A DNA stretch of 40,952 nt from Sulfuricurvum sp. (GTDB lineage: Bacteria; Campylobacterota; Campylobacteria; Campylobacterales; Sulfurimonadaceae), in NCBI GenBank assembly GCA_030696285.1, contig JAUYSQ010000283.1, positions 1 through 40,952 on the forward strand, written 5' to 3'. Both the position numbers and the translations under genes were made by a program. Position 1 is the stretch's first letter, and each line of letters starts with the position of its first letter. This document shows positions 9,984 to 21,810 of this stretch, one piece after another. The notes beneath the pieces are model-generated. The model was not told where the DNA came from. It searched no databases and was given only the letters and a program-made list of their open reading frames with translations.

Positions 9984-10873
9984 TGTTAGAGCGTGCCGAA
10001 GCTATCATAGACCAATTAATTTCTGAGGTCGATTTCCCGCAAGCCAAAGAGTTGTTTTCTAAACTCTCAGGGGGAAAGCGATTGCGCGCACGGCTTATCC
10101 TCACTATCGCACCGGCTCATCCTGATGCACCGCTGCTGGGTGCTATTGTCGAACTTATTCATGCCGCGAGCCTGCTTCATGATGATGTGATCGATGAGGC
10201 GATGGTACGTCGGGGAACTCCGTCTGTCAATGCGACACATGGTTCAAAGATGGCTATTATGCTGGGAGATATTTTATACTCCAAAGCGTTTAGCTCTTTG
10301 ACCTCTTTTGACCCTAAAATTGCACGTTCTATTGCCGAATCGGTTACCAAACTCTCCGTGGGTGAGATGATGGATGTAGCAATGGCCGAACATTTTAATG
10401 CAAACCGTGATGAATATCTTAAAATGCTCTATCTAAAAACAGCAACGTTGATTGAATCGTGCGCTTATTGTGCGGCGTTGCTCGAAGAAAAAGATGCTTC
10501 CAAGTACGCAGTGTACGGTAAAAATCTTGGACTCGCGTTTCAAATTGTTGATGATATTCTCGACATTATCAGTGATGATGCAACGCTTGGAAAACCGGCC
10601 TTAAATGATTTTGTTGAGGGAAAAACAACCTTGCCGTATATTGATTTATATGAGAGTTTGAACGCTGATGAGAAAGAGAGGTTGATGGGTTGTCACGGAC
10701 GTACTTTGGAAACGGACGAAAAAGAGTGGCTTTTTACATTAATGAAAAAGTATGGTGTGATTGAGCGTTCCTACCGCTATGCACAAACTCTATGTGACGA
10801 AGCTATTTCGGCAGTTCCTGATGAAACCGCGTTACGCGCCATTATTACTACTGTTATTCAAAGAAGTCATTGA
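9980..10873 (+). CDS. Polyprenyl diphosphate synthase (IspA/IspB family)
   Basis: GGKRLRARL, LLHDDVIDEA, second aspartate motif QIVDDILDI. Confidence 0.93.
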   Translation: MMLERAEAIIDQLISEVDFPQAKELFSKLSGGKRLRARLILTIAPAHPDAPLLGAIVELIHAASLLHDDVIDEAMVRRGTPSVNATHGSKMAIMLGDILYSKAFSSLTSFDPKIARSIAESVTKLSVGEMMDVAMAEHFNANRDEYLKMLYLKTATLIESCAYCAALLEEKDASKYAVYGKNLGLAFQIVDDILDIISDDATLGKPALNDFVEGKTTLPYIDLYESLNADEKERLMGCHGRTLETDEKEWLFTLMKKYGVIERSYRYAQTLCDEAISAVPDETALRAIITTVIQRSH

Positions 10874-12147
10874 TGCACTATCTTGTCATTAGCTTTTCGC
10901 ATAAAAATTCAACCTTGGTTCAACGTGAAAAGCTGGCTTTTGTGGATGATGGGGCGAAAAAAGAGATGCTGTTACGGATTAACGCGCATCCCAATATTCA
11001 TGAATCAATTCTCCTCTCGACGTGTAATCGGATTGAAATTGTGTGCAGTTGTTCGCACATAGAAGAAGCAACGGAGCATCTTCTGGCATTGTTGTCGGTA
11101 CATTCGAAAAGCTCCATCGATGAATTAAAATCGCGCGCCGATATTTTCGATGATTACGGTGCAATTCACCATCTTTTTAGTGTGGCGAGTTCCCTCGATT
11201 CGATGGTGGTGGGGGAGACCCAAATTTTAGGTCAGCTCAAAGATGCATTTCGCCTTTGCAATGAAAATGGCTACTGCGGACTCAAACTCTCCCGTGCATT
11301 ACTGGCTGCCCAAAAGTGTGCCGCTGAAATTCGCAATGCAACCGATATTTCATCGCGTCCCGTATCGATAGCCAGTGTTGCCGTCTCAAAAGCACGCGAA
11401 TGTGTGGAAACATTTCAAGGCAAAAAAGTATTGGTTATCGGTTCGGGAGAGATGTCGGTAATCACGTGTAAGCATTTGAGCGCACAAGGGGCGCAGGTGT
11501 GTGTGATGAATCGTACACGAAGCAAAGCGGAAGCGATTGCACGTGAATGCGGTGCTACGGCAAGAGCGTACGAGGATCTGGAAGCAGCCCTCAATGAGTA
11601 TCCGATTTTGTTTACGGCGACGGGGTCACTTTCTCCTATTATTACGGAAGAGATGATCGGTGAGTGTTCCTTTGATCGCTATTGGTTCGATATGGCAGTT
11701 CCACGTGATATTGAGTGCGAGAGCGGAAATGGGATTCACGTTTACCGTGTCGATGATTTAAAAGAGATCGTAAGTGCCAATATTGCTATGCGTGAAGATG
11801 AAGCGAGAACATCTTTTGTTCTCGTAAGCCGCCATGCGAATGCTTTTTTTGAGTGGCTTAAAGCCCTCTCTATTGAGCCGTTAATTAAAAATATTTATGA
11901 GCGGGCCTATCATTCCGCAAGCGAAGAAGCTGCACGGGTTATCGGTAAAGGATTTATTCCTAAAGAGTATCAAGATGAGCTCCATAAGGCAGCCGAGCAA
12001 GCGTTGAAACGTTTTTTGCATCCGATTACAGAACAAATGCGGTGCAATGCCGACCCGCTACGAACGGATGCGTTGATCGAAGCATTGAGCTTTTTGATAA
12101 AAGATGATCAAACACCCCCAATCCAAAAATTTCACAAAGGAATGTAA
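10870..12147 (+). CDS. hemA: Glutamyl-tRNA reductase
   Basis: [43 protein letters not shown]...VMNRT. Confidence 0.97.
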   Translation: MMHYLVISFSHKNSTLVQREKLAFVDDGAKKEMLLRINAHPNIHESILLSTCNRIEIVCSCSHIEEATEHLLALLSVHSKSSIDELKSRADIFDDYGAIHHLFSVASSLDSMVVGETQILGQLKDAFRLCNENGYCGLKLSRALLAAQKCAAEIRNATDISSRPVSIASVAVSKARECVETFQGKKVLVIGSGEMSVITCKHLSAQGAQVCVMNRTRSKAEAIARECGATARAYEDLEAALNEYPILFTATGSLSPIITEEMIGECSFDRYWFDMAVPRDIECESGNGIHVYRVDDLKEIVSANIAMREDEARTSFVLVSRHANAFFEWLKALSIEPLIKNIYERAYHSASEEAARVIGKGFIPKEYQDELHKAAEQALKRFLHPITEQMRCNADPLRTDALIEALSFLIKDDQTPPIQKFHKGM

Positions 12148-13850
12148 TGCGTTTTTCCAAAGCCTATATCCCCACCACCAAAGAATCTCCCAAAGATGCA
12201 CAGCTCCCAAGTCATATTTATCTTTCTCGCGCAGGTTTTGTAACGCAAGTTGCGAGCGGATTGTATAACTTTTTACCATTGGGCAAGCGTGTGCTTCGTA
12301 AAATCGAGACCATCATTAATGAAGAGATGGAACGTTCAGGTGCACTGGAAGTGGATTTGAGTTTTGTGACTCCTGCTGAGTTGTGGCAAGAGAGCGGGCG
12401 AATCGAAAAATTTGGTAAAGAGCTTCTCCGTTTTCGCGACCGTAAAGACAATTTGTTTGTTCTAGGGCCAACCCATGAAGAGATGATGGTAAGCATCGTC
12501 CGTAACCGTATCACCAGCTATAAGCAGCTCCCTCTCAATGTCTATCAGGTCAAAACCAAATTCCGTGATGAAGCGCGTCCCCGTTTCGGGTTGATGCGTG
12601 CTCGCGAATTTGTGATGAAAGACGGATATAGCTTTCACTCTACAACGGAAGATTTGGACCGTGAATTTGATGCAATGGAGGCGGCGTACAAACGGATTTT
12701 AGAGCGTTTGGGCTTGACATTTCGTATCGTAGAAGCCGATAGCGGTGCAATCGGCGGGACGGGTTCGAAAGAGCTGATGGTATTGGCGCAAAGCGGTGAA
12801 GATACCCTTGCGGTATGTGATACGTGTGAATACGGTGCCAACGTCGAAGCCGCGCGTAGAGCAATTCGTACGGCTATCCCCGAAGCTCCTCAAGCCGATT
12901 TCGCTCGTTTTAAAACACCGAATGTCAAATCAATTGATGATTTGAGTGCTTTCTTCCATGTTGATCCGTACTATACGCTCAAAGCGGTAGTAATGCGTGC
13001 CGTTTATACCGAGGGGAGTGAACCGGTTTGTTTCTTTATTCGCGGATGCGACGAACTCCAAGAGGTCAAAGCCCGCAACAGCGTCGGTGCAATCGATTTG
13101 GTCGATATCAGCGAAGCGGAATTGCGTGATATCGGATTGGTTCCCGGTTTTATGGGCCCCCTCGATCAGGATAAAATCCGCTTTGTAATGGATAACGATA
13201 CGAAAAATGCAACCTCAATGATTTGCGGTGCAAACGAAGCCGATTACCATTTTGTCGGTGTCGATTTGAGCGTAATGGGTGACGTGGCGTTTGCGGATTT
13301 GAGTGCGGTACAAGCGGGGGATGGATGTCCTCATTGTGCTGGAAAACTGCTCCATACCAAAGGGATTGAAGTAGGGCATATTTTCAAACTCGGCACTGTT
13401 TATTCCGTACCGCTTAAAGCGGAGTTTTTGGATGAAAATGGCCGTTCACAGCCGTTTATTATGGGAACCTACGGAATGGGGGTGAGCCGTTTGGTCGCCG
13501 CTGTTATCGAACAGCATCATGATGACAAAGGGTGTATCTGGACACATGCTACCGCTCCGTATCTCGTGAATGTAATGGTTTCGAATATCAAAGAAGAAGC
13601 CCATTTAGCCTATGCGGAAAAACTGTATGAAACCTTAGGGAATAATGGGATTGAAGTTATTTTGGACGATCGAAAAGAGCGTTTTGGATTTAAAATGTCC
13701 GATGCAGAGCTCATTGGATTCCCATTCACCGTCATTGTCGGCAAAGAACTTAACAATGGACAAGTTCAAATTATGGTGCGTGCTACGAGTGAAATGATTA
13801 CGGTTGAAGCCGATAATGTGATAGCAAAACTGACGGAATTGATCGGATGA
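12147..13850 (+). CDS. proS: Prolyl-tRNA synthetase
   Basis: Class II aa[85 protein letters not shown]. Confidence 0.98.
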   Translation: MRFSKAYIPTTKESPKDAQLPSHIYLSRAGFVTQVASGLYNFLPLGKRVLRKIETIINEEMERSGALEVDLSFVTPAELWQESGRIEKFGKELLRFRDRKDNLFVLGPTHEEMMVSIVRNRITSYKQLPLNVYQVKTKFRDEARPRFGLMRAREFVMKDGYSFHSTTEDLDREFDAMEAAYKRILERLGLTFRIVEADSGAIGGTGSKELMVLAQSGEDTLAVCDTCEYGANVEAARRAIRTAIPEAPQADFARFKTPNVKSIDDLSAFFHVDPYYTLKAVVMRAVYTEGSEPVCFFIRGCDELQEVKARNSVGAIDLVDISEAELRDIGLVPGFMGPLDQDKIRFVMDNDTKNATSMICGANEADYHFVGVDLSVMGDVAFADLSAVQAGDGCPHCAGKLLHTKGIEVGHIFKLGTVYSVPLKAEFLDENGRSQPFIMGTYGMGVSRLVAAVIEQHHDDKGCIWTHATAPYLVNVMVSNIKEEAHLAYAEKLYETLGNNGIEVILDDRKERFGFKMSDAELIGFPFTVIVGKELNNGQVQIMVRATSEMITVEADNVIAKLTELIG

Positions 13851-14272
13851 TCTATTTTTTAATCTACCTATTTTTGGAAGTTTTGTTGACCGTAGAGGTT
13901 GCTTCACAAATTGGCGGATTAATGATGTTCAGCGAAATTGTGTTGAGCGCTTTTGTTGGGATTGTGATACTCTTTAATTTTCGAGCCACTCTCCTCTCTA
14001 ATATTATGGAGCTAAGAGAGCGTCGTGTCGATGCAAACGGTTTTTATAAGCGTAATTTACTCTCGCTTTTAGGGGCAATATTGCTTATCTTACCGGGGAT
14101 ATTGACCGATGTTATCGCTGTTTTGATCCATTTTTTTCTACTGGGTCAGCTAATCGTTAACCGATTTACGCCAAAATACCCACAACAAAATCCACCAAAC
14201 ACTTCAAATTATTCAAAGGATGACAATGTTATTGATGCCGAAATTATCAGCGACACTCCTACTCTGCGCTAG
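13847..14272 (+). CDS. FxsA-family cytoplasmic membrane protein
   Basis: [17 protein letters not shown]... [16 protein letters not shown] typical of FxsA; ATGA overlap with proS. Confidence 0.85.
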   Translation: MIYFLIYLFLEVLLTVEVASQIGGLMMFSEIVLSAFVGIVILFNFRATLLSNIMELRERRVDANGFYKRNLLSLLGAILLILPGILTDVIAVLIHFFLLGQLIVNRFTPKYPQQNPPNTSNYSKDDNVIDAEIISDTPTLR

Positions 14273-15062
14273 CGTATACGCGGCAACCGATGGGGAGGTA
14301 GTCTCATTTCTAAAAAAAGGGATTGGAAACAATCCTAGTATCAGCAATTTGGAAGTAGAGATCAACGGAAAACAAAATGTTTCCGGCATGAAGGGATGGC
14401 AAGCCTATTTTGTCAGCATTGAAGCCGATATAAAGCAAGGTGCAGAGAACCGTCATATCAACCAAAACGGAACTTATTTTGTCAGTGGAGATGTCATTGC
14501 ACCGGAACTGGTGAATGTAAAAACGGGTGAGCGTTATAACGATACGGTTGCTCCTGAGTTTAATCCTGCTTATTACACCAAGGCTAATTTGATTAGCGGT
14601 GATGCGAATGCCAAAAATAAAGTCGTGATTTTTTCCGATCCTCTTTGTCCTTTCTGCCGTCGTTACGTCCCTGAAGCCATTAATTATATGGCCAAATACC
14701 CTAAGACGTTTGCCCTCTATTACTACCATTTCCCTCTTGCACAGCTTCACCCGGCAGCAGTTGCTTTGAGCAAAGCGGCAATAGCTGCGGAGCAAAACGG
14801 AATGGAAAACGTAACTCTCCTGATGTATCAAGTCGAGATTAATCCGAACGAAAAAGATGAGCAAAAAATTATTGATGCCTTTAATAAAACGTTTAAAACA
14901 AAGCTGAATGTTACTGATTTACGTCGCCCTTCTGTGGTGAAGCAGTTCGAATTTGATCAAAAAGCCGTTCGTGCGATGATGGTCAACGGGACTCCTACGG
15001 TATTTTTCAACGGTGACAAAGATGCTAAAAAAATGAAATACAAAGACGTAAAGGTTAAATAA
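14226..15062 (+). CDS. Periplasmic thiol:disulfide interchange protein (DsbA/DsbC/DsbG-like thioredoxin fold)
   Basis: Signal peptide [20 protein letters not shown]; CxxC site SDPLCPFCRRYVPEA; cis-Pro motif NGTPTVFFNGDKD; start overlaps fxsA by 47 nt. Confidence 0.85.
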   Translation: MLLMPKLSATLLLCASVYAATDGEVVSFLKKGIGNNPSISNLEVEINGKQNVSGMKGWQAYFVSIEADIKQGAENRHINQNGTYFVSGDVIAPELVNVKTGERYNDTVAPEFNPAYYTKANLISGDANAKNKVVIFSDPLCPFCRRYVPEAINYMAKYPKTFALYYYHFPLAQLHPAAVALSKAAIAAEQNGMENVTLLMYQVEINPNEKDEQKIIDAFNKTFKTKLNVTDLRRPSVVKQFEFDQKAVRAMMVNGTPTVFFNGDKDAKKMKYKDVKVK

Positions 15063-15065
15063 TCA

Positions 15066-16013
15066 ATGAAAAAACTTACCATTGCAACGCGTGGCAGCAA
15101 ACTTGCTCTTTGGCAATCCAATTATATTAAATCGGTGATTGAGTCTGCACGTCCAGATATCGAAGTGGAGCTTAAAATCATTATTACTTCGGGTGATAAA
15201 ATTTTGGACGTTCCCCTCGCAAAAATCGGCGGTAAAGGGTTGTTTCTCAAAGAGATTGAAGAAGCACTGTTGGCAGGAACTGCACAAATGGCGGTTCACT
15301 CACTCAAAGATGTTCCTACAGTGATGCCTGAGGGATTGCTTTTATCGGCTATTACCACTCGCGAAGATGTACGCGATGCAATGTTGAGTGAAAAATATCC
15401 CGATATTTCTTCGTTGCCACAGGGAGCAGTAGTGGGAACCTCGTCACTGCGTCGCCGTATGCAGTTGGTAAAACAACGCCCGGATTTGGTTATTAAAGAT
15501 TTACGAGGGAACGTCGATACCCGTATCCGCAAACTAAAAGAAGGAGAATTCGATGCGATCATCCTTGCTGCTGCAGGGATTAATCGTCTTGGATTTGCAC
15601 GTTTAGTAACTTACTTTTATCCTATTTCTCTGGAGGAAATGATTCCTGCCATGGGGCAGGGAGCGTTGGGGATTGAGACGATCAATGAGCCATGGGTATT
15701 GGAAATTGCCGCGATGCTAGAGGATAAAAACAGCCGTATTGAAACAACCATTGAGCGTGAGTTTGTGGATACTCTTCAAGGGGGCTGTCAGGTTCCCATC
15801 GGCGTGAGCGCACGCGTGCAAGCCAATGGAGAAGTAAGCCTCTGCTCAACACTTGGCATGCCGGACGGGTCTGAAAGTATGGGTGAAGAGATGGTTGTTT
15901 CGATGGATGCGCTATCGGGTGTCGGTGAAGCAATGGCACGCCGTCTGATCGAGAAAGGTGCCATGGATCTTTTAAGCCGTGCTGAAAAAATGGCAGACGG
16001 ACACAAAGTATGA
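15066..16013 (+). CDS. hemC: Porphobilinogen deaminase
   Basis: TIATRGSKLALWQSNYIK, VHSLKDVPTVMPEGL, VGTSSLRRRMQL, DLRGNVDTRIRKL, LQGGCQVPIGVSA. Confidence 0.98.
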   Translation: MKKLTIATRGSKLALWQSNYIKSVIESARPDIEVELKIIITSGDKILDVPLAKIGGKGLFLKEIEEALLAGTAQMAVHSLKDVPTVMPEGLLLSAITTREDVRDAMLSEKYPDISSLPQGAVVGTSSLRRRMQLVKQRPDLVIKDLRGNVDTRIRKLKEGEFDAIILAAAGINRLGFARLVTYFYPISLEEMIPAMGQGALGIETINEPWVLEIAAMLEDKNSRIETTIEREFVDTLQGGCQVPIGVSARVQANGEVSLCSTLGMPDGSESMGEEMVVSMDALSGVGEAMARRLIEKGAMDLLSRAEKMADGHKV

Positions 16014-17830
16014 CCCTTATCAAAACGCTCGATTTGTTAAAATCTCAAGGTGAGTTACGGGTTATTGATACACCGCTCGATATACATCTTGAAATTCCCC
16101 ATTTGGCGTATGCCGAAGTGAAAAAAGAGGATGGGGGAAAAGCACTTCTTTTTACCCATCCGATTGACCGTTCACGAAATCACTCTTTTTCTACCCCTGT
16201 TGTCATGAACCTTTTTGGTTCGTATAAGCGTACAGAACTTCTTTTTGGGCGTGATGTTGAAGGGGTAGCCCAGGAAATTGAAAAACTCCTCCACATGAAA
16301 CCGCCTCAAGGGTTTAAAGAAAAAATCGGGATGCTGGGTGATCTTTTTTCGATGAAAGATATTTTTCCCAAAAAGCTGAAAACCCGTGGATCTTGTCAAG
16401 AAGTTATCATGCAGGGAGAGGCAATCAATCTCTATGATCTACCGATTTTGACAACATGGGAAGAAGACGGCGGCCCTTTTATCACGATGGGGCAGGTCTA
16501 TACGCAAAGCTTGGAGGGTGAAATCGTGAATCTTGGGATGTATCGTCTCCAAGTGTACGATAAAAACCATCTGGGAATGCACTGGCAGATCCATAAAGAT
16601 TCGTCCCATTTCTTTGATCAATACCAACGTGCAGGTAAAAAAATGCCCGTCTCTATCGGTATCGGCGGTGATCCTCTCTATACATGGTGTGCAACGGCAC
16701 CGTTACCATACGGAGTCAATGAGTTGCTTCTCTATGGATTGGTCAAAAAAGAGAGCGTGAAACTGGTGCAATCGATTTCTACCCCGCTGTACGTACCCGA
16801 AGATTTAGATTTCGTGATCGAGGGATGGGTGGATCCTGAAAAGTTGGTGTTAGAGGGACCTTTTGGCGATCATACGGGTTACTACACATTGGCGGAACAT
16901 TATCCAGCAATGGAAGTAAGTGCCATTACGCACCGTAAAAAACCTTATTATTTGGCAACCGTAGTGGGTAAACCGCCCTTGGAAGATAAGTACATGGGGT
17001 GGGCAACCGAGCGGATATTTTTACCCCTTCTTAAAACCAATGCGGCCGATTTGATCGATTACCATATGCCTGAAAACGGTGTCTTTCATAATCTGATCTT
17101 AGCGAAGATGAAGCCGCTTTACAAAGGGCATGCCAAACAGTTTATGCATATTTTTTGGGGTTCAGGGCAGATGAGTTTTGTCAAACATGCTCTCTTTTTT
17201 GGTGAAGATGCGCCAAAGTTAAATAATTACGAAGCGTTGGTGACGTATGCCCTTAACCGGTTTACTCCAAAATGCCTCTTTATCTCCGAGGGGATTACCG
17301 ATGCCCTTGATCACTCAAGTCCAGAATCTCTTGTGGGTGGAAAGCTGGGCATTGATTTTACCGCTTCGTATTCACCAGAAAAACTGGATGTCATTGATAG
17401 CAACGATCTTTTAGCGCGCATACGTTCTCTTGTTCCTGAAGTGCAAGCGGTGACGCAATATATGCGTCATACGGCTAATCCGATAACGGTGATGAGTGTG
17501 AATAAAGACCGATCATGTGCACGTATGGCGGAAAGTCTCACATCATTAGAATCGGTCATTCGTATCGTTGTGATTGTGGATGCTGCAAAAAATGATTTAA
17601 ATAACCCCTATATGCTGTTGTGGAGAGTTGCAAACAATATTGATGCAGGTCGGGATATCAATATTTGCGGGAAGATTGTGTCGATTGATGGTACAGAAAA
17701 AAGCGATGTGGACGGCTTTGAACGTGAATGGCCGGGGGACGTAAATTGTACCCAGAGTGTCGTCGAAAAACTCAAATCTCTTTCGTTGTGGGATTTAGAT
17801 CCAAAGTTAGAAAAAAAATACCAGCTCTAA
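16010..17830 (+). CDS. UbiD-family decarboxylase (likely menaquinone pathway)
   Basis: UbiD signature: EGPFGDHTGYYTLAEHYPAMEVSAITHRKKPYYLATVVGKPPLEDKYMG. Confidence 0.93.
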   Translation: MTLIKTLDLLKSQGELRVIDTPLDIHLEIPHLAYAEVKKEDGGKALLFTHPIDRSRNHSFSTPVVMNLFGSYKRTELLFGRDVEGVAQEIEKLLHMKPPQGFKEKIGMLGDLFSMKDIFPKKLKTRGSCQEVIMQGEAINLYDLPILTTWEEDGGPFITMGQVYTQSLEGEIVNLGMYRLQVYDKNHLGMHWQIHKDSSHFFDQYQRAGKKMPVSIGIGGDPLYTWCATAPLPYGVNELLLYGLVKKESVKLVQSISTPLYVPEDLDFVIEGWVDPEKLVLEGPFGDHTGYYTLAEHYPAMEVSAITHRKKPYYLATVVGKPPLEDKYMGWATERIFLPLLKTNAADLIDYHMPENGVFHNLILAKMKPLYKGHAKQFMHIFWGSGQMSFVKHALFFGEDAPKLNNYEALVTYALNRFTPKCLFISEGITDALDHSSPESLVGGKLGIDFTASYSPEKLDVIDSNDLLARIRSLVPEVQAVTQYMRHTANPITVMSVNKDRSCARMAESLTSLESVIRIVVIVDAAKNDLNNPYMLLWRVANNIDAGRDINICGKIVSIDGTEKSDVDGFEREWPGDVNCTQSVVEKLKSLSLWDLDPKLEKKYQL

Positions 17831-17907
17831 GAACCATTAAGCTATATATTAGAATTGCTAATGTATCATAATTTAAGATTTTATTTAAATAGGGAAATTA
17901 CAATCAA

Positions 17908-18243
17908 ATGATCAAGTTAAGCGCACTTATTTCACTTTTATTGATATCAACCGTTTCATCTCTTGATGCTGCAGCGTATAAGGGACAAAAAGCCTATATG
18001 GACTCTTGTAAGGAGTGCCATGGCGGTGGGCAAGAGCTTGCCGTATCGAAAAATATACGGACATGGGAAAAAATCATGGACAAAAAAGGTGAAAAGCTTG
18101 CAGAAATACACCTCTCTTCCAAAAAAGCGCAAGATTCCCATGAATATTTCGAGAGTCGCAAGTTTACAAAAGACTCCAAGCATCTCGAAGATTTCTTGAC
18201 TGAATATGCAAAAGACAGCGGTAACGTTCCCGCTTGTAATTAA
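17908..18243 (+). CDS. Small periplasmic monoheme c-type cytochrome
   Basis: Signal peptide and single heme motif CKECH (SCKECHGGGQELAVSKNIRTWEKIM). Confidence 0.8.
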   Translation: MIKLSALISLLLISTVSSLDAAAYKGQKAYMDSCKECHGGGQELAVSKNIRTWEKIMDKKGEKLAEIHLSSKKAQDSHEYFESRKFTKDSKHLEDFLTEYAKDSGNVPACN

Positions 18244-18262
18244 TACAATATCTTTTTGTGAC

Positions 18263-18288
18263 GAGCAAGGAATAAAAATCCCTTGCTC
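18263..18288. terminator. Hairpin GAGCAAGG...CCTTGCTC after the cytochrome gene
   Basis: 8-bp perfect inverted repeat with 10-nt loop; no clear T-tract. Confidence 0.4.
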
Positions 18289-18417
18289 TACGCTAGTCGC
18301 TTGAGCTACTAAAGACAGCCTCGTATGAGGTAAATTTCTTCTTTTATCTTTAATCAAAAATAATCTCCTCTTAACTAATCTTTGCTAAAATACGCTACTT
18401 TTACATTTGGAGAGATC

Positions 18418-19803
18418 ATGGAAAAAATGTGGTCTGGACGGTTTGCACAGGATGCATCGTCATTGTTGGAACAATTTAATGCATCTATAATGTTTGATCA
18501 AAAATTGTATCGAGAAGATATTGAGGGTTCAGTTGCTCACGCACAAATGCTGTGTTCACAAGGAATTTTGACGCATGATGAGCTTTCATTAATTGAGTCA
18601 GGGATGGCTCAGGTCCTTGGTGAAATTGAATCAGGGGCATTTGAGTGGAAAATCGGGGATGAAGATTTACACATGGCGATTGAGAAGCGTCTTACTGCTA
18701 TTGTCGGTGATGCTGGAAAAAAACTTCATACCGCACGCAGTCGAAATGATCAGGTAGCATTGGATTTTCGTCGTTACGTGTTGCGTAAAAACGGTGAAAT
18801 CGTCGAGCGTATCAAATCGTTAATGGGTGCTATTACCGATATTGCACGGCTCCATACGACAACGTTGCTTCCGGGGATGACCCATTTGCAACACGCTCAA
18901 CCGATCAATTTTGCTTTTCATCTATTGGCATATACGGCAATGTTTAAACGTGATATTGAGCGATTTGAGAGCTCGTACAGTCGTAATAATGTTTCTCCGA
19001 TCGGATGCGCCGCACTTGCCGGAACACCTCACAATATCAACCGTGAGATGACGGCAAAAACACTTGGATTTGAGAGTGTGAGTGTCAACTGTCTCGATAC
19101 GGTGAGTGATCGTGATTTTGCTTTAGAGATACTGTTTAACATTTCCACGTTAATGATGCATATTTCACGCCTCTCCGAAGAGATTATCCTTTGGTCGAGC
19201 TATGAGTTCCGTTTTGTTGAGCTCTCCGATGAGTATTCGACGGGATCCTCCATCATGCCGCAAAAGAAAAATCCCGATGTCCCTGAACTGCTTCGAGGTA
19301 AAACAGGCCGTGTTTATGGAAATCTTATGGGGCTATTGACCGTTATGAAAGGGTTGCCTCTCGCGTATAACAAAGACACCCAGGAAGATAAAGAAGGGGT
19401 CTTTGACAGCGTAGAAACGGCTGAAATTTCCCTTGAAATTCTACGGGAAGCGCTTAAAACGATGACGGTAAAACCTGAAAACATGGCAAGTGCGTGCAAA
19501 CTTGGTCATCTGAGCGCTACCGATTTAGCCGATTATTTGGTTGAACATTGCGGTGTTCCGTTTCGTGAAGCCCATTTTATTACCGGAAAAGCGGTTGCGC
19601 GTGCTGAAGTTTTAAAGATTGATTTGAGTGAAATCAAGTTTGAAGAGCTTCATTCTATCGACAATCGTATCAAAGAAGATGTACTCCGCTATCTGAGTAT
19701 CGAGCACTCGATGAATGCCCGAACTTCTCAAGGGGGAACTGCCGAAGTGCGAACCTTGGAACAAATCATCTATTTTGATAATTATCTTAAGGAAATAAAA
19801 TGA
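18418..19803 (+). CDS. argH: Argininosuccinate lyase
   Basis: [59 protein letters not shown]; start at ATG 18418. Confidence 0.98.
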   Translation: MEKMWSGRFAQDASSLLEQFNASIMFDQKLYREDIEGSVAHAQMLCSQGILTHDELSLIESGMAQVLGEIESGAFEWKIGDEDLHMAIEKRLTAIVGDAGKKLHTARSRNDQVALDFRRYVLRKNGEIVERIKSLMGAITDIARLHTTTLLPGMTHLQHAQPINFAFHLLAYTAMFKRDIERFESSYSRNNVSPIGCAALAGTPHNINREMTAKTLGFESVSVNCLDTVSDRDFALEILFNISTLMMHISRLSEEIILWSSYEFRFVELSDEYSTGSSIMPQKKNPDVPELLRGKTGRVYGNLMGLLTVMKGLPLAYNKDTQEDKEGVFDSVETAEISLEILREALKTMTVKPENMASACKLGHLSATDLADYLVEHCGVPFREAHFITGKAVARAEVLKIDLSEIKFEELHSIDNRIKEDVLRYLSIEHSMNARTSQGGTAEVRTLEQIIYFDNYLKEIK

Positions 19804-20264
19804 AAATAACGGTTTCACATAAGGATGCTATGCGCTTTGAAGCTAAAACGGAAAAAAGCAGTTTTATTATCGATTGCCCGCAAATCTCTCCGATCGAATA
19901 TTTTTTAAGCGGGATTATTGCGTGCAGTGCTACCGATGTCGTTATGCTTCCTAAGCAGCAAGGTTTTGAAGTCACCAATCTTGAAGTAGACGGGGAAGTG
20001 GTACGAAATGAAGAGGCGCCACGTAAATTTAACACCCTTCATCTCGAATACCGTTTCGATTCCAATGCCGATGATACCCTCGCGAGCCGATGGGTTATGG
20101 CAAGTTTGGAGACGTACTGCTCGACGATCAATACAATCCGTGACAGTACCGCGATTACGTATACCATTATTCATAACGGCAATATGATCCGTGAAAATGA
20201 GACGATGATAAGCGGCGGCGGAAGCAGTGTTGATTTCGGTGCATTGCAAGGGTGTAATGCGTAG
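19800..20264 (+). CDS. OsmC/Ohr-family protein
   Basis: [37 protein letters not shown]... [16 protein letters not shown]; OsmC fold pattern with two conserved Cys. Confidence 0.8.
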   Translation: MKITVSHKDAMRFEAKTEKSSFIIDCPQISPIEYFLSGIIACSATDVVMLPKQQGFEVTNLEVDGEVVRNEEAPRKFNTLHLEYRFDSNADDTLASRWVMASLETYCSTINTIRDSTAITYTIIHNGNMIRENETMISGGGSSVDFGALQGCNA

Positions 20265-20268
20265 GCTT

Positions 20269-20346
20269 CGTCATTCCCGCGAAGGCAGGAATCCAGCTTT
20301 CTGGGTGTGAGGAGATGGATCCCCGGGTCAAGCCCGAGGATAACGA
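20269..20346. repeat. REP-like doublet: two imperfect hairpin units in inverted orientation
   Basis: CGTCATTCCCGCGAAGGCAGGAATCCAG (20269-20296) and TGGATCCCCGGGTCAAGCCCGAGGATAACGA (20316-20346), in the gap between two convergent genes. Confidence 0.85.
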
Positions 20347-20351
20347 GTGGT

Positions 20352-20708
20352 TTAAAAAAAGTCTTTCGGATCCGCATCGGCAAAATGTCCCCAATGAAGT
20401 TTTGCACCGCCGACGATATGAAAATGGAGATGTCCTACCTCTTGACCGCCATTTTCACCAATATTACTGATGAGTCGGTACCCGCTTTGGTCGATTCCCA
20501 GAGTTTTCGCGACGTCTTGCATAAATGTCCCCATTTTCCCCATTAATTCTCCGGGAATATCGTTAAAACTACCATAATGGGCTTTTGGGATGACCAATAC
20601 ATGGACAGGTGCTTTTGGATTGATATCATGGAATGCAAAAAAATTCTCATCTTCTTGAACGAGATTGGAAGGGATTTCACGGTTGGCTATTTTACAAAAG
20701 ATACACAT
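20352..20708 (-). CDS. HIT-family (HinT-like) nucleotide hydrolase
   Basis: MCIFCKIANREIPSNLVQEDENFFAFHDINPKAPVHVLVIPK; HIT motif HLHFHIVGG. Confidence 0.95.
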   Translation of the reverse strand: MCIFCKIANREIPSNLVQEDENFFAFHDINPKAPVHVLVIPKAHYGSFNDIPGELMGKMGTFMQDVAKTLGIDQSGYRLISNIGENGGQEVGHLHFHIVGGAKLHWGHFADADPKDFF

Positions 20709-20817
20709 TTTAAACCTCTTTTTTCCCACATTGTAGCATACGTGCCTTCCCTTGAAGCTTATTGTAAAAGAGATTTCACTACAATTGCCCAATATAATAA
20801 ATGATGGAGATCAGGCT

Positions 20818-21810
20818 TTGCAAGAGTGGTACAATGCTATAAAATCAGCCGATACAATTGATAAAATCGAAGAAATTCGCATTGCAATTTTTGGAAAAAA
20901 AGGGATTATGAACGCAGAGTTCGCCCGAATGAAAGATGTTCCCAATGAAGAGAAAGGGACATTTGCGAAAGAGTTGAATATCCATAAAGAGGGATTAAAT
21001 GCTTTATTGGTAGACCGAAAGCTCTTTTTAGCGATGGAACATTTGACGGCAACGATGAAAACAGACGCCATTGATGTGAGTCTTTATTCGCCGACCAGCG
21101 AACGCGGCTCTCTTCATCCCGTGATGGAGACAATGGATCGAATCGTTGAATATTTTGTGGCGATGAATTTTTCTGTCCAAACGGGACCGATGGTCGAGGA
21201 TGATTTTCATAATTTTGAAGCATTAAATCTCCCTAAATATCATCCTGCCCGCGATATGCAAGATACTTTTTATTTTAAAGATGCAAAACTTTTGCGTACC
21301 CACACCTCTCCGGTGCAGATTCGAACGATGCTAAACAGCAAACCGCCGATTCGAATGATCGCTCCAGGATCGGTATTTCGCCGTGATTACGATTTGACCC
21401 ATACGCCGATGTTCCATCAAGTTGAGGGGTTAGTTGTTGAAGAAGAAGGTAAAGTCTCTTTTGCCAATCTCAAATTTATTTTAGAAGATTTTTTGAAAAC
21501 GATGTTCGGGGATGTCGAGGTTCGTTTCCGCCCCAGCTTTTTCCCGTTCACAGAGCCCTCAGCCGAAGTAGATATCAGTTGTATTTTTTGTGAGGGCAAA
21601 GGGTGCCGTGTCTGTTCGAAAACAGGTTGGCTTGAAGTGCTCGGATGCGGTATTGTAGATCCGAATGTCTTTAAGGCAGTGGGATATGAAAATGTCAGCG
21701 GTTATGCATTTGGATTGGGAGTCGAGCGGTTTGCAATGCTGATTCACCGTATCGGGGATTTGCGCTCATTGTTTGAGGGTGATGTTAGATTATTGGAGCA
21801 GTTTAGATGA
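20818..21810 (+). CDS. pheS: Phenylalanyl-tRNA synthetase alpha subunit
   Basis: [66 protein letters not shown] start with GGAG upstream inferred by homology to PheS N-terminus. Confidence 0.96.
   Translation: MQEWYNAIKSADTIDKIEEIRIAIFGKKGIMNAEFARMKDVPNEEKGTFAKELNIHKEGLNALLVDRKLFLAMEHLTATMKTDAIDVSLYSPTSERGSLHPVMETMDRIVEYFVAMNFSVQTGPMVEDDFHNFEALNLPKYHPARDMQDTFYFKDAKLLRTHTSPVQIRTMLNSKPPIRMIAPGSVFRRDYDLTHTPMFHQVEGLVVEEEGKVSFANLKFILEDFLKTMFGDVEVRFRPSFFPFTEPSAEVDISCIFCEGKGCRVCSKTGWLEVLGCGIVDPNVFKAVGYENVSGYAFGLGVERFAMLIHRIGDLRSLFEGDVRLLEQFR

Noticed and set aside
14310-14864. 184-aa minus-strand ORF antisense to the dsb-like gene
   Set aside because: No recognisable domain; fully antisense to a well-supported CDS
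20167-20407. Minus-strand ORFs of 75-78 aa ([51 protein letters not shown])
   Set aside because: These are translations of the REP-like repeat plus antisense of osmC/hinT ends, a common spurious annotation
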